Shown here piece by piece: positions 45,125-54,688 of a stretch of DNA of 64,000 nucleotides; the stretch's first letter is position 1, and each line of letters begins with the position of its first letter. Origin of the DNA: Cytobacillus firmus (GTDB taxonomy: Bacteria; Bacillota; Bacilli; Bacillales; Cytobacillaceae); assembly GCF_023715565.1 (NCBI RefSeq), contig NZ_JAMBOJ010000001.1, positions 1-64,000 on the forward strand. The letters are read 5' to 3'. The notes under the pieces are model-generated. The model was given only the letters and a program-made list of their open reading frames with translations. It did not search any database and was not told the origin of the DNA. Made by a program: the position numbers and the translations under genes.

Positions 45125-46640
45125 CTGCTTCCTTCCGTTTAGAACCAGCCATCAATAAACCTAATTCTTGTTCAGTAGTTTGTTTCGGGTCAACTACTGC
45201 TACAATTTCACCTTCATAAATAACAGCGATACGGTCGCTGACATTCATTATTTCATCCAATTCAAATGAAATAAGCAGCACTGCTTTCCCCTGATCACGC
45301 TGTTCAATCAGACGCCTGTGAATATATTCAATTGCACCAACATCAAGGCCACGTGTCGGCTGAGCAGCGATCAGGAGATCCGGATTGCGGTCAATTTCAC
45401 GTCCGATTATGGCTTTCTGCTGGTTACCGCCGGAAAGTGCCCTTGCAAGTGTATATTCACTTGGTGTTCTGACGTCAAATTCTTTAATAAGCTTTGTTGC
45501 TTTACTGTAGATTTGTTTAAAGTTTAGAACACCTTTTTTAGAAAAAGGAGCTTTATAATAGGTTTGCAAAACCATATTTTCCCCGATAGGAAAATCGAGA
45601 ACTAGTCCATGTTTATGGCGGTCCTGAGGAATATGCCCTACACCTGTCTCCGTAACTTTACGCGGAGTCATATTCGCGATTTCTTTGCCATTCAATTTAA
45701 TTGAACCGCTTTCAGACTTTCTCAAACCGGTAATCGCTTCAATTAACTCTGACTGTCCATTTCCGTCTACACCGGCAATACCGACAATTTCACCTGCGCG
45801 CACATTAAGGTTTAGATTATTAACTACACCCAGTCCCCGTGAATCCTTCACATTTAATCCTTGAATCTCAAGCACCTGATCCTGCGGGTTAGAGTCTGTT
45901 TTATCTGTTTTAAAAGTAACTTCCCTTCCCACCATTAAACTGGCAAGTTCATTCGGGTTGGTTTCAGTGACATTTACTGTTCCGATTCCAACTCCTTTGC
46001 GGATAACTGTTACCCGATCACACACTTCCATTATTTCTTTCAGCTTATGAGTAATCAGAATAATAGATTTGCCTTCCTGAATCAGAGTTTTCATAATCTG
46101 GATTAACTCTTTAATTTCCTGAGGAGTCAGAACAGCAGTAGGTTCATCAAAAATAAGGATTTCAGCACCCCGATAGAGAGTCTTTAAGATCTCCACCCGC
46201 TGCTGCATTCCTACTGAAATATCTGAAATTTTAGCCTGAGGGTCAACAGCAAGTCCATATCGCTCGGATATCTCCCTCACTTCTTTTTCAGCCTTTTTAA
46301 TATCTATTTTTCCACCTTTGGTTGTTTCTTTTCCTAGAATAATATTTTCAGTGACAGTGAAACGGTCTACGAGCATGAAATGCTGGTGGACCATTCCGAT
46401 GCCCAAGTCGTTTGCTATATTAGGATCTGTAATGCGCACAGGTTTTCCTTTAACTTTGATTTCACCCTTTTCAGGCTGATATAGGCCAAAAAGGACGTTC
46501 ATCAACGTTGACTTGCCTGCTCCATTTTCGCCAAGCAGCGCATGAATTTCACCTGGTTTCAGCTGAAGCGTGATATTATCATTCGCAACAATTCCAGGAA
46601 ACTCCTTGCGAATGTTGAGCATTTCAATAATATAATCCAT
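45105..46640 (-). CDS. nupO: Nucleoside ABC transporter ATP-binding protein NupO
   Basis: A 511-aa double ATPase like those of ribose and nucleoside importers. The first cassette has Walker A GENGAGKST (about 36-44), signature DISVGMQQRVE and Walker B LIFDEPTAVL. The second has a degenerate P-loop (GIAGVDGNGQSEL) but an intact ALSGGNQQKA signature. The frame starts 12 codons earlier, but the ATG at 46640 (MDYIIEML) has AAGGAGTG. It is separated from bmpA by 235 bp with two terminators. Confidence 0.93.
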   Translation of the reverse strand: MDYIIEMLNIRKEFPGIVANDNITLQLKPGEIHALLGENGAGKSTLMNVLFGLYQPEKGEIKVKGKPVRITDPNIANDLGIGMVHQHFMLVDRFTVTENIILGKETTKGGKIDIKKAEKEVREISERYGLAVDPQAKISDISVGMQQRVEILKTLYRGAEILIFDEPTAVLTPQEIKELIQIMKTLIQEGKSIILITHKLKEIMEVCDRVTVIRKGVGIGTVNVTETNPNELASLMVGREVTFKTDKTDSNPQDQVLEIQGLNVKDSRGLGVVNNLNLNVRAGEIVGIAGVDGNGQSELIEAITGLRKSESGSIKLNGKEIANMTPRKVTETGVGHIPQDRHKHGLVLDFPIGENMVLQTYYKAPFSKKGVLNFKQIYSKATKLIKEFDVRTPSEYTLARALSGGNQQKAIIGREIDRNPDLLIAAQPTRGLDVGAIEYIHRRLIEQRDQGKAVLLISFELDEIMNVSDRIAVIYEGEIVAVVDPKQTTEQELGLLMAGSKRKEAGGENHV

Positions 46641-46686
46641 TTGTTTCACTCCTTGCTCAAAATATAAGGAAATCATTAGTAGTAAG

Positions 46687-46697
46687 AGGTCAGACCT
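46687..46697. promoter_or_regulatory. Possible GntR-type operator in the bmpA-nupO gap
   Basis: AGGTC-A-GACCT is a perfect 11-bp inverted repeat 46 nt upstream of nupO. It shares the core AGGTCTGA (minus strand) with the repeat before ymfC at 48810-48827. Confidence 0.3.
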
Positions 46698-46715
46698 TGG
46701 AATTTCTTAGAAAAA

Positions 46716-46733
46716 CTTGGCCCAAAGGCCAAG
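46716..46733 (-). terminator. Second terminator between bmpA and nupO
   Basis: CTTGGCC (46716-46722) pairs with GGCCAAG (46727-46733). The minus strand continues with TTTTTCTAAG. Together with the terminator at 46830 it would lower nupOPQ relative to bmpA. Confidence 0.75.
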
Positions 46734-46829
46734 CTCCTAAATAATATAAAAAATTATTAATGCATTAAAACTCTAAGTGAAATACAGAAACTATTCTGTC
46801 CTTCAATTAAACTTTTAATTTCTATAAAA

Positions 46830-46867
46830 AAGGAATAAGAGGCCGCAGTGCACCCTGCTTATTCCTT
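46830..46867 (-). terminator. bmpA terminator
   Basis: A 10-bp perfect stem, AAGGAATAAG (46830-46839) with CTTATTCCTT (46858-46867), around an 18-nt loop. The minus strand continues with TTTTATAG. Confidence 0.8.
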
Positions 46868-46875
46868 AATTTTAT

Positions 46876-47982
46876 TTATTCAACTGAGAAGGAAGCCAGT
46901 TCATCTTTTGAAGATGGAACAGTCAGGTCACCATTCTTAATCTTTTCCTGCCATTCTTCAACTGCACCTTCGATTTCTGCTTTTGTTGATACTTCCGGGT
47001 TGATAGGAGCAAGGCCTACACCGTCTTCAGCCAATCCGTAAGTAGTTGTTTCTCCACCAGGGAAATTGCCGTCTTTAGCTTTAGTAGAAAGGTCCTTAAC
47101 AGCATTATCTACACGCTTTAGAGCAGATGTAAGAATTACATTGTGCTCTTTGCCATCGATTTCAACTACACCTTCAGCTGTCTGATCTGAGTCAACACCA
47201 ATTGCCCAAAGTTCTCTTGCCGGATCTTTCTTTTTAAGGTCACGGGCTTCCTTGAAAAGACCGTTCCCAGTTCCGCCGGCAGCGTGGAAGATTACATCAA
47301 CGCCAGAAGAGTACATTTTAGAAGCAATTGTCTGACCTAATTCAGCTTTATCAAATGCTCCAGCATATTGTACCTCTACTTTAATATCAGGGTTTACCGC
47401 TTGAACACCAGCAAGGAATCCAGATTCAAAACGCTCAATAACCGGAATTTCCATACCGCCGATGAAACCAATTTTGTTTTCTTTAGTTGCATTTGCTGCA
47501 GCAACACCTGCAAGGAATGCAGCTTCCTGCTCTTTAAACATGATGCTTGCTACGTTCGGCTGATCTACGACCGCATCAACGATTCCGAAATGAGAATCTT
47601 TTTGCTGCTGAGCAATCTCATTGATTGCACCTTCCATTAAGAAACCGATTCCAAAAACAAGATCAAAGTCCTGACGTGCTAATGTATTAAGGTTTGTAGA
47701 ATAGTCAGCATCTGACTGTGATTGAAGATAGTCAAATCCGCCTTTTCCTTTTTCAAGTCCATTTTCTTCACCAAATGCTTTTAAACCTTCCCAAGCAGAT
47801 TGGTTAAATGATTTATCATCTACACCACCGACATCTGTTACCATCGCTACAGAGAATGCTTTTTCTTTATCGTCTCCGCCAGCTGTTTCTCCGCCTTTTT
47901 CTTCACTTTTGCCGCAAGCACCCAGAATTGTTCCGGCAGCAAGAACTAAAGATAGCGCCAATCCAAATTTACGCTTTTTCAA
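46876..47982 (-). CDS. nupN: Nucleoside-binding lipoprotein (BmpA/NupN family)
   Basis: The 368-aa substrate-binding protein of the nucleoside importer, anchored outside the membrane. A lipoprotein signal peptide ends in the lipobox ILGAC with the lipidated Cys23. The mature part is a PnrA-like (BMP) fold beginning [20 protein letters not shown], with the ligand-binding [11 protein letters not shown] and [11 protein letters not shown] segments. The start is TTG with GGGGGT in front. Downstream terminators let it be made in excess over the permeases, as expected for a binding protein. Confidence 0.92.
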   Translation of the reverse strand: MKKRKFGLALSLVLAAGTILGACGKSEEKGGETAGGDDKEKAFSVAMVTDVGGVDDKSFNQSAWEGLKAFGEENGLEKGKGGFDYLQSQSDADYSTNLNTLARQDFDLVFGIGFLMEGAINEIAQQQKDSHFGIVDAVVDQPNVASIMFKEQEAAFLAGVAAANATKENKIGFIGGMEIPVIERFESGFLAGVQAVNPDIKVEVQYAGAFDKAELGQTIASKMYSSGVDVIFHAAGGTGNGLFKEARDLKKKDPARELWAIGVDSDQTAEGVVEIDGKEHNVILTSALKRVDNAVKDLSTKAKDGNFPGGETTTYGLAEDGVGLAPINPEVSTKAEIEGAVEEWQEKIKNGDLTVPSSKDELASFSVE

Positions 47983-48054
47983 GGTTGGTACCCCCTAAGA
48001 AATTGTTTTTGCATTAGCGGAATGAATGATTTTGTTTTCGTGCATCCCAAAAAG

Positions 48055-48780
48055 CTAAATTCTCTTCCTGAGAACATGGAAACTGAACTTATCAGCTCTG
48101 AAATAATTAACGGAATAAAGAATCGGTGTATCCGATTCATCAAAATGCATTTGCTTTAAAACAAGCAGTGCAGTTTCCGGGTCACATTCCAGAATAGGGG
48201 AAATTTTCTCGTGATAGCCAATAGGCTCTATTTGGGCCACAGCATAAGTGATTTTCCGGTTTGCCTCCTCTTCAAGCATGTTGAGGATCGACTCTTGTTC
48301 GTGGGAAAATGTATCCGGAAGAATATTCTCAGGAACTTTATCCACACAATAAACGACCGGTTCACCATTGGCTGTTCTAACCCGCTCAATCACGGCAATT
48401 TCCTGGTCTACAGCACATGAGAATCTGCGGATATCATCTTCAGTCGGTCCCAAAGTTACAGAACTCAGGAAAACGGTTCCCGGCTTCATCCCTGCCTGCA
48501 AAATCATGTTTGTGACACTATTAAGCTGTTCGATGCCGGATGTAAACAGCGGCTTTGCATTGACAAAGGTGCCTACACCGTGACGGCGTATGATGACGTT
48601 TTCTTCTTCAAGAATGCGCAGCGCCTCCCGCAGTGTAGCTCTGCTTACACCAAGCTGTTTGGCAAGATCAAATTCAGACGGAAGCTTTTCTTTTTCTTTA
48701 TAAACTCCATCTTCAATGTCTTGTTTTAATCGATCGATGACTTGCAAATATAAATGCCGGTTATCTGACTTAATAGACAT
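48055..48780 (-). CDS. ymfC: GntR/HutC-family regulator YmfC
   Basis: A 241-aa transcription regulator. The N-terminal winged helix ([27 protein letters not shown], about 33-59) binds DNA and the C-terminal UTRA domain (about 90-235) binds a small effector. The chosen ATG at 48780 has GGAGG 8 nt upstream; the TTG five codons earlier is inside that site. It lies 72 nt before bmpA on the same strand, so it may be co-transcribed with and regulate the nucleoside importer (inference). Confidence 0.92.
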   Translation of the reverse strand: MSIKSDNRHLYLQVIDRLKQDIEDGVYKEKEKLPSEFDLAKQLGVSRATLREALRILEEENVIIRRHGVGTFVNAKPLFTSGIEQLNSVTNMILQAGMKPGTVFLSSVTLGPTEDDIRRFSCAVDQEIAVIERVRTANGEPVVYCVDKVPENILPDTFSHEQESILNMLEEEANRKITYAVAQIEPIGYHEKISPILECDPETALLVLKQMHFDESDTPILYSVNYFRADKFSFHVLRKRI

Positions 48781-48809
48781 GCAGGGTTCCTCCAACTTCA
48801 GTTCTCAAG

Positions 48810-48827
48810 ACATCAGACCTCTGATGT
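48810..48827. promoter_or_regulatory. Probable operator before ymfC
   Basis: ACATCAGA-CC-TCTGATGT is a perfect 8+8 inverted repeat in the ymfC leader, 30 nt before the ATG. It is the likely site of autoregulation by YmfC. Confidence 0.45.
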
Positions 48828-48959
48828 TCAATCATTCCTACTAATCGAAAATACTATAACACTTTTTACCCAATAAAGAAATAGAAATTTATCAATTTGT
48901 CGAAAAAAGGTGAAAAGATAAAAATGTTTGTGAATCCCTCTATACCAATTATCTTTTTC

Positions 48960-48968
48960 TGGTATAAT
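48960..48968 (+). promoter_or_regulatory. Promoter of a candidate small RNA (extended -10)
   Basis: TGGTATAAT is an extended -10 on the plus strand with no good -35. No plus-strand gene follows. The expected start lies at about 48975, exactly where a cre-like site begins. Confidence 0.45.
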
Positions 48969-48975
48969 ACTACTT

Positions 48976-48989
48976 TGAAAACGATTACA
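48976..48989. promoter_or_regulatory. cre-like site 1
   Basis: TGAAAACGATTACA matches TGWAARCGYTWNCW at 13 of 14 positions. It covers the expected transcription start of the candidate small RNA, the classic blocking position. Confidence 0.45.
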
Positions 48990-49040
48990 TTTTAGGTTTC
49001 TGTACCGAATTCACCGGTTAAAAAACCCTGTTTTGCAATG

Positions 49041-49112
49041 AGTTGAAAGTACCATACCTCTTTCATTTTATGTAAGCGCTTTTAGTAGTATGGCATATTC
49101 AACTGTTTTTTT
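49041..49112 (+). terminator. Terminator of the candidate small RNA
   Basis: AGTTGAA (49041-49047) pairs with TTCAACT (49098-49104) and CCATAC (49052-49057) with GTATGG (49088-49093) around a 4x4 internal loop. TTTTTTT follows at 49106. Confidence 0.55.
49071..49084. promoter_or_regulatory. cre-like site 2
   Basis: TGTAAGCGCTTTTA matches the cre consensus at 13 of 14 positions and has the GCGC core. It lies in the loop of the terminator hairpin. Confidence 0.5.
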
Positions 49113-49151
49113 ATCATCCTTTCTTTTTAGGCATTATCTTCTAGGTACATA

Positions 49152-49184
49152 AAAAAATGGCCGTCCGCAGACAGGCCATTTTTT
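49152..49184 (-). terminator. spoIIIE terminator
   Basis: An 11-bp perfect stem, AAAAAATGGCC (49152-49162) with GGCCATTTTTT (49174-49184). The minus strand continues with TATG, and T-runs lie inside the stem ends. Confidence 0.8.
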
Positions 49185-49205
49185 AATATGCCATGCTTAT
49201 TAATA

Positions 49206-51545
49206 TTAAGAACTTGCTTCCTCTGAAGGTTTGCCCTGGAGCACAGATCTTGGCTTGCTGCCTTCATAAGGACCGACAATCCCCCTTGCTTCCATTTCAT
49301 CGATCAGCCTTGCTGCTCTCGTATAGCCAATTCTGAATCTTCTCTGAAGCATGGAGACAGAAGCAGTCTGCATTTCCAATATCAATTCAACAGCTTCTTC
49401 ATAAAGATCATCATCCACTTCTCCTGTAGCTTCCGGAATATCCTCCGGAATCATTTCTTCCTGATATTGCGCCTTCTGCTGGCCGATGACGAAGTCCACT
49501 ATCTCTTCAACTTCTTCATCTGACAGGAAGGCTCCCTGTACACGGACTGGTTTTGAAGCACCAACAGGAAGGAAAAGCATATCTCCTCTTCCCAGCAGTT
49601 TTTCCGCTCCGCCCATATCCAGGATGGTTCTTGAATCTGTCATTGATGAAACAGCAAACGCAATTCTTGAAGGTATATTTGCTTTAATTACACCTGTGAT
49701 AACATCCACTGACGGACGTTGAGTTGCGATTATTAAATGGATGCCTGCCGCCCGTGCCATTTGAGCAAGGCGAGTGATTGCGTCTTCCACATCGGAGGAT
49801 GCCACCATCATTAAGTCTGCAAGCTCGTCCACAATAACAACAATATACGGCAGGAGTGGCTGCTGCGCCTCCTCTTCTGCATTATGCCTTTTTACATACT
49901 CATTGTAGCCTTCGATATTCCTTGTGCCAGTATGTGAGAACAGCTCATAGCGCCTTTCCATCTCACTGACAACTTTCTGCAGCGCTTGAGCAGCTTTCTT
50001 CGGATTTGTCACAACCGGTGCCAGTAAATGAGGCACCCCATTGTAAACATTCAATTCGACCATTTTAGGGTCAATCATCATTAATTTTACTTCATGTGGT
50101 TTTGCCCTCATCAAAATGCTGGTAATGATTCCGTTAATACAAACACTCTTTCCGCTGCCTGTCGCGCCAGCAACAAGAAGGTGGGGCATTTTATTGAGTT
50201 CTGCAAGGACAGCTTCTCCGGTTATATCACGGCCCAGCCCGATCATAAGCTTGGAGTCCGGCTTGTCATTTTGTTTGGATTCAATTACTTCTCTTAGAGA
50301 AACCATTGCCACTTCTGAGTTAGGGACTTCTATACCAATAGCTGATTTACCCGGAATAGGTGCTTCTATCCGGATATCCTTAGCTGCCAGTGCCAATGCC
50401 AAATCATCATTCAGACTAACGATTTTGCTTACCTTTACTCCAACATCCGGATGAACCTCATATTTTGTAACAGCCGGACCTAAATGAACCTGTGTCACCC
50501 TTGCTTTTACTCCAAAACTCTGAAATGTTCTTTCAAGTTTAGCAGCATTCGCGTGGATTAGCTCATATTCACCGCTTTGATCAGTTTGCCTTGGCAGTTT
50601 TAAAAGTCTGATAGGAGGCAGCTCGTAGTCTTTGTTTTCCACTTCTGTAAACGTGATAGGTGGCGCATTTTCGTCCTCCGGCTCTGTGACAGCCTTTTCC
50701 TGTGGCTGATCAGCAGCCGCAGCCCGGGGATCCTCCTGATATGCTCTTTCGGCAAAGCTTGAAATAATAGGTTCGGGAGTTGGTTCAGATACCTGTTCGG
50801 TAGAATTATTGATCGTTATTACCGTTTCACTTTCTTCTTCCTGCTGAAGAGCATGCTGCTCTTCTTCTCTTCTTGACTGCCTTTCTTCTCGTCTTTCTCT
50901 GCCTTTTTGTTTCCATTCTTTCATATCATTTATAAAAGCAGCCCATTGTTTCTTGCAGAAATTAAGAACTGCAGCCATCATTTTCCCTGCTGCATCTCCA
51001 AACGTTTTTCCAGTGATAAGAACAAAACCGATAATAATTAATAAAAAAGCTACAATTTTTGATCCTGCTTCATCAAAAAGATAATAAAAGAGGGCGAAAA
51101 AAATAGCCCCTAGCATTCCTCCGCCTAAATCGGTTGTGCTTGTTTCTCCCCGGACTTCCATCCGGAATAACTCCCACGTATTGGCTATTACACTCGGATC
51201 ATCAAACTTTCCTCCATTTGAGAGAAGCTGAAATAATGTTACATGACTCAACAGCAGCAGGGAGCTTATGATGAGATAAATACCGATTAATTTCGTGTGG
51301 AATAGATAGGGAAGTGCCCTCTTCCACATCAGATAGCCTGAAAAAATAACAAGTCCAATCAGGCTGAGCATGTACCATTCTCCCATAAAAAAACGGAAAA
51401 AAAGCACCATTGCATTCCCTACCGCTCCGAGCCTGGCAATTGATATTACCGCAAGTGCCAGCAAAATCAAGGCAATTAGTTCAAATTTCATTGTCCGTTT
51501 CAACGTTTCGTTCTTTTTAGATTTTCTTTTCTTTCTTTTGGCCAT
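49206..51545 (-). CDS. spoIIIE: DNA translocase SpoIIIE/FtsK
   Basis: A septum-located motor that pumps the chromosome into the forespore or away from closing division septa. It has 779 aa. The basic N-terminus is followed by four membrane segments (about 20-170), a Glu-rich linker (about 205-310), the beta domain and the RecA-like motor with Walker A GATGSGKS near 465 and Walker [16 protein letters not shown]. The C-terminal gamma winged helix ([22 protein letters not shown]) reads DNA orientation sequences. It is ahead of ymfC in a separate unit. AAGGTGAT precedes the ATG. Confidence 0.96.
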   Translation of the reverse strand: MAKRKKRKSKKNETLKRTMKFELIALILLALAVISIARLGAVGNAMVLFFRFFMGEWYMLSLIGLVIFSGYLMWKRALPYLFHTKLIGIYLIISSLLLLSHVTLFQLLSNGGKFDDPSVIANTWELFRMEVRGETSTTDLGGGMLGAIFFALFYYLFDEAGSKIVAFLLIIIGFVLITGKTFGDAAGKMMAAVLNFCKKQWAAFINDMKEWKQKGRERREERQSRREEEQHALQQEEESETVITINNSTEQVSEPTPEPIISSFAERAYQEDPRAAAADQPQEKAVTEPEDENAPPITFTEVENKDYELPPIRLLKLPRQTDQSGEYELIHANAAKLERTFQSFGVKARVTQVHLGPAVTKYEVHPDVGVKVSKIVSLNDDLALALAAKDIRIEAPIPGKSAIGIEVPNSEVAMVSLREVIESKQNDKPDSKLMIGLGRDITGEAVLAELNKMPHLLVAGATGSGKSVCINGIITSILMRAKPHEVKLMMIDPKMVELNVYNGVPHLLAPVVTNPKKAAQALQKVVSEMERRYELFSHTGTRNIEGYNEYVKRHNAEEEAQQPLLPYIVVIVDELADLMMVASSDVEDAITRLAQMARAAGIHLIIATQRPSVDVITGVIKANIPSRIAFAVSSMTDSRTILDMGGAEKLLGRGDMLFLPVGASKPVRVQGAFLSDEEVEEIVDFVIGQQKAQYQEEMIPEDIPEATGEVDDDLYEEAVELILEMQTASVSMLQRRFRIGYTRAARLIDEMEARGIVGPYEGSKPRSVLQGKPSEEASS

Positions 51546-51623
51546 ATTATCACCTTATCATTGTACTTATTAACAGCATCATCCAAATTCTAATATGTAA
51601 TACATCATGTCTATTATGAAAGA

Positions 51624-51650
51624 AGAAGCAGCCATTTTTTGGCTGCTTCT
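51624..51650 (-). terminator. ylzJ terminator
   Basis: A 10-bp perfect stem (51624-51633 with 51641-51650) with loop ATTTTTT, 59 nt after ylzJ. The minus strand continues with TCTTTC, so the T-tract is weak. Confidence 0.6.
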
Positions 51651-51709
51651 AAAGTTACTTTTATTATATCATAACGATTCTAAATTAAGTTGTATTTTGA
51701 AAGGATTTA

Positions 51710-51931
51710 TCAGCTTAACTGCGTTAAAGTGATCATGGAACCTGGAGTGTATCTTTCATCCATATAATGGGTGGGATCACTGCTCATGATTCTTAAAATG
51801 CGACATTCCTGTCCTGCATTCATTTCAACCAGAAGAGGGATTCCTTCATATGAGACAATTTTCTGCTTGCTGAAATCGTCCTGCTCATTTTGGTAAATGA
51901 GTTCTTGCGGCATCATTGTATAAAGGATCAT
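51710..51931 (-). CDS. ylzJ: YlzJ-like protein
   Basis: A 73-aa small protein of the YlzJ family, typified by [11 protein letters not shown] at the start and a Tyr/Pro-rich end ([11 protein letters not shown]). Function is unknown. It overlaps the stop of tepA (ATGA), so the two are translationally coupled, as in other Bacillus. Confidence 0.9.
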   Translation of the reverse strand: MILYTMMPQELIYQNEQDDFSKQKIVSYEGIPLLVEMNAGQECRILRIMSSDPTHYMDERYTPGSMITLTQLS

Positions 51932-52680
51932 TGAACCATCACTTCTTCTTTTGGTTTATTCATATCAATCAGCTCATTCAGCTTTCCGAGCGCAGGCCCG
52001 ACACCGCCTACTTCATCAATGAGTCCATATTCAACAGCATCCCTGCCGACCACATTCGTCCCTATATCCCTGGTTAGGTTACCCTTATCAAACATCAGAT
52101 CTTTGAATTTCTGTTCTGATATATTGGAATGCTTTGTTACAAAATTAATTACCCGATCCTGCATTTTATCCATATACTCAAACGTTTGCGGCACACCGAT
52201 TACCAGGCCGGTCAGCCTAATAGGGTGGATGGTCATCGTAGCTGTTTCAGCAATAAAGGAATAATCGCATGATACCGCAATAGGCACACCAATTGAATGG
52301 CCACCTCCAAGTACAATAGAGACTGTTGGCTTGGACAGTGAGGCAAGCATTTCTGATATCGCCAGCCCGGCCTCCACATCGCCGCCAACAGTATTCAAGA
52401 TAACCAGAAGACCTTCTATTTTTGGGTTTTGCTCAATCGCAACGATCTGAGGGATCAAATGCTCATATTTTGTTGTTTTATTTTGAGGTGGAAGCTGAAG
52501 ATGCCCCTCCACCTGTCCGACAATGGTCAAGCAGTGAATTTTGGAATCCTGTGACAGCTGCGGCACATTTGTTTGTCCAAGCTGCTGAATTTTTTCCATA
52601 AGGGCAGAAGGTTTATCCTCTTTCGGCTGTTCTTGCCCTTCTCCTCCCTCATTACTGGTATTTTTCAAATCGTTTTCCAT
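51928..52680 (-). CDS. tepA: Translocation-enhancing protein TepA (ClpP-like)
   Basis: A 250-aa ClpP/crotonase-fold serine peptidase-like protein that aids protein export in B. subtilis. After a Glu/Lys-rich head come [19 protein letters not shown] and the nucleophile-region [12 protein letters not shown]. The frame extends to 52773, but this would run through the rnjB terminator; the ATG at 52680 has AAGGGAGAA. It is between spoIIIE and rnjB, as in B. subtilis. Confidence 0.93.
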   Translation of the reverse strand: MENDLKNTSNEGGEGQEQPKEDKPSALMEKIQQLGQTNVPQLSQDSKIHCLTIVGQVEGHLQLPPQNKTTKYEHLIPQIVAIEQNPKIEGLLVILNTVGGDVEAGLAISEMLASLSKPTVSIVLGGGHSIGVPIAVSCDYSFIAETATMTIHPIRLTGLVIGVPQTFEYMDKMQDRVINFVTKHSNISEQKFKDLMFDKGNLTRDIGTNVVGRDAVEYGLIDEVGGVGPALGKLNELIDMNKPKEEVMVQ

Positions 52681-52769
52681 CCTTAGTTCTCCCTTCAAGC
52701 AATATATTGTTAGTATGAACGCGTGAACATTTTTCATGCGCATTATTGCCTGAGGTTCAAAAGCAAAAA

Positions 52770-52799
52770 ACACAGCCCATCAGTCGATGCGGGCTGTGT
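52770..52799 (-). terminator. rnjB terminator
   Basis: ACACAGCCC (52770-52778) pairs with GGGCTGTGT (52791-52799). The minus strand continues with TTTTTTGCTTTTG. Confidence 0.85.
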
Positions 52800-52807
52800 T
52801 CTGACTG

Positions 52808-54475
52808 TTATCCCTCCATAAGAATCGGAAGGATCATTGGTCTTCTTTTTGTTTTTTCATAAAGATACTGATTCAGGCTGTCACGCATATCCTGCTTAAT
52901 TCCTGACCAGTCAAATACATCTCTGGCAAGGTTCTGCTCTACCGCTTCTCTTACTATTTTTACAGCTTCCTCAAGAAGCTTTTCTGATTCCCTGACATAC
53001 ACAAATCCTCTTGTAATGATTTCAGGGCCAGCTGAGATTTTCTTCTCTTTTTTATTAAGAGTAACTACCACCAATAAAACACCATCCTGAGAAAGCAGCT
53101 TTCGGTCTCTTAAGACAATATTACCGACATCGCCGACACCAATTCCGTCAATCAGGACATTACCTGATGGAATTTTCCCTCCAGGTCCGATTGTGCCATC
53201 CTTGATCTCTGCTATATCGCCTTTATTCGGGATAAAAATTTGTTCGCTTGATATTCCGCACTCTAAAGCAACTTTTGCATGAGCTTTCAGCATTCGGTAC
53301 TCCCCATGAACAGGTATGAAGAATTTGGGACTCATCAGATTAATCATAAATTTAAGTTCTTCCTGGCTGCCATGGCTCGATGTATTAAAGGTTCCCTTTC
53401 CTGAAATTACTTCAGCACCAGCCCTAAACAGCATATCAATCGTTTTGAAAATAAATACCTCAGTGCCTCTTAATGGTGATGCAGCAAGCAAAACAGTATC
53501 GCCGTGTTTTATATTGACATGTCTGTGAGACTGCTTCGCCATTTTTTGAAGTGCCTCAATCGGCTCTCCCTGTGTACCCGTGGTAAGAATCACGATTTGG
53601 TCATCACTGTATTTGCTGATTTCGGCAACAGGAATAATCAAATCTTCTCCTACCTGTAAATATCCGAGCTGCAGAGCAATGTCATAGATTCTCTGCAGAC
53701 TTTTGCCGACCACTGCCACTTTCCTGCCTGTTTCAATCGCTGCATCAAAAATATGCTGTATTCGAACTAAGTCAGATGCAAAGGAGGCCGCAATGACTCT
53801 CCCTTTAGCAGCATAAAATGCAGCTGTCATCTCTCTGGCCACCTTCGATTCCGAACTGGTGTAGCCTGGTTTTTCTGCTTCGGTACTGTCAGATAGAAGA
53901 CAAAGAACTCCTTCTTCCCCTAAGCGCGCCATTTTGCCGATTTCAGGTTTGTATAACTCAGTCGCTGCCTGATCGAATTTAAAGTCGCCGGTATACACAA
54001 TTGCACCCTCTGATGTATGTATGGCAACACCGACACTATCCGGTATGCTATGGCCCGTTCTAAAAAAGGTTACATCTGCCGAATCAAATTCAACTCTGGT
54101 ATCTGAATTGATTTCAATAAAATGTGCCTTGCCTTTGTATTCCTGTTCCTTCATTTTTGCTTTGGCCAGCGCCAGAGTCAGCTTTGTTCCGTAAACAGGT
54201 ACATTGACCTTTGCAAGCACATAAGACAGTCCACCAATATGATCCTCATGTCCATGTGTCAGAAAAATCCCTTTTACTCTTTCCTTGTTTTGAACTAGAT
54301 ATGTAACATCCGGTATCACGATATCAATTCCGAGCATTTCATTTTCAGGAAACATTAACCCGGCGTCGATAACATATATATCCTCGTCCACCTCTGCCAA
54401 GTACATATTCTTCCCAAGTTCTCCGACTCCTCCAAGTGCTGCCAGCTTGATGCTTTCATTCTGTCTTTTTTTCAA
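52808..54475 (-). CDS. rnjB: Ribonuclease J2
   Basis: A metallo-beta-lactamase/beta-CASP nuclease, partner of RNase J1 in a heteromeric complex. It has 555 aa. The metal motif THGHEDHIGG (about 73-82) is complete, DFKFDQ is near 165, and the beta-CASP region has SSHGSQEELKFMINLM near 380. The C-terminal domain is at 450-555. Calling it J2 rather than J1 rests on its position between dapA and tepA, matching B. subtilis rnjB (ymfA). The start is TTG with GGGAGG. Confidence 0.92.
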   Translation of the reverse strand: MKKRQNESIKLAALGGVGELGKNMYLAEVDEDIYVIDAGLMFPENEMLGIDIVIPDVTYLVQNKERVKGIFLTHGHEDHIGGLSYVLAKVNVPVYGTKLTLALAKAKMKEQEYKGKAHFIEINSDTRVEFDSADVTFFRTGHSIPDSVGVAIHTSEGAIVYTGDFKFDQAATELYKPEIGKMARLGEEGVLCLLSDSTEAEKPGYTSSESKVAREMTAAFYAAKGRVIAASFASDLVRIQHIFDAAIETGRKVAVVGKSLQRIYDIALQLGYLQVGEDLIIPVAEISKYSDDQIVILTTGTQGEPIEALQKMAKQSHRHVNIKHGDTVLLAASPLRGTEVFIFKTIDMLFRAGAEVISGKGTFNTSSHGSQEELKFMINLMSPKFFIPVHGEYRMLKAHAKVALECGISSEQIFIPNKGDIAEIKDGTIGPGGKIPSGNVLIDGIGVGDVGNIVLRDRKLLSQDGVLLVVVTLNKKEKKISAGPEIITRGFVYVRESEKLLEEAVKIVREAVEQNLARDVFDWSGIKQDMRDSLNQYLYEKTKRRPMILPILMEG

Positions 54476-54654
54476 TGTATTATCCTCCCATGCATGTTCA
54501 GCCGATCAAGATCAGTTATCCATATTATACTTGAAGTCTTAAAACCATGACAACCAAATTTATACATAGGCTTTTTTTGAGCATTCCCGATGCTTTTTAT
54601 AATAATAATCTCTGGTTTTGGGCGTCATAAGTCCCTCATATAAAAAATAAAAAA

Positions 54655-54677
54655 CCAACCAGCAGTACACTGGTTGG
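54655..54677 (-). terminator. dapA terminator
   Basis: CCAACCAG (54655-54662) pairs with CTGGTTGG (54670-54677). The minus strand continues with TTTTTTATTTTTTA, 11 nt after dapA. Confidence 0.9.
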
Positions 54678-54688
54678 CAAGCTTACAA

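Larger units (their letters stand above)
48975..49112 (+). ncRNA. Candidate small RNA, possibly CcpA-repressed
   Basis: The 410-bp gap between ymfC and spoIIIE carries on the plus strand a promoter-like extended -10, a cre-like site at the expected start and, 65 nt further, a long interrupted hairpin with a T-run at 49106-49112. There is no ribosome binding site or useful open frame inside, so a 138-nt non-coding transcript is the simplest reading. This is inference; the hairpin may be only a terminator for a divergent antisense transcript. Confidence 0.35.

Noticed and set aside
47983-48054. Purine riboswitch upstream of the nucleoside-binding protein
   Set aside because: The gap is only 72 bp and lacks the three-way junction pattern.
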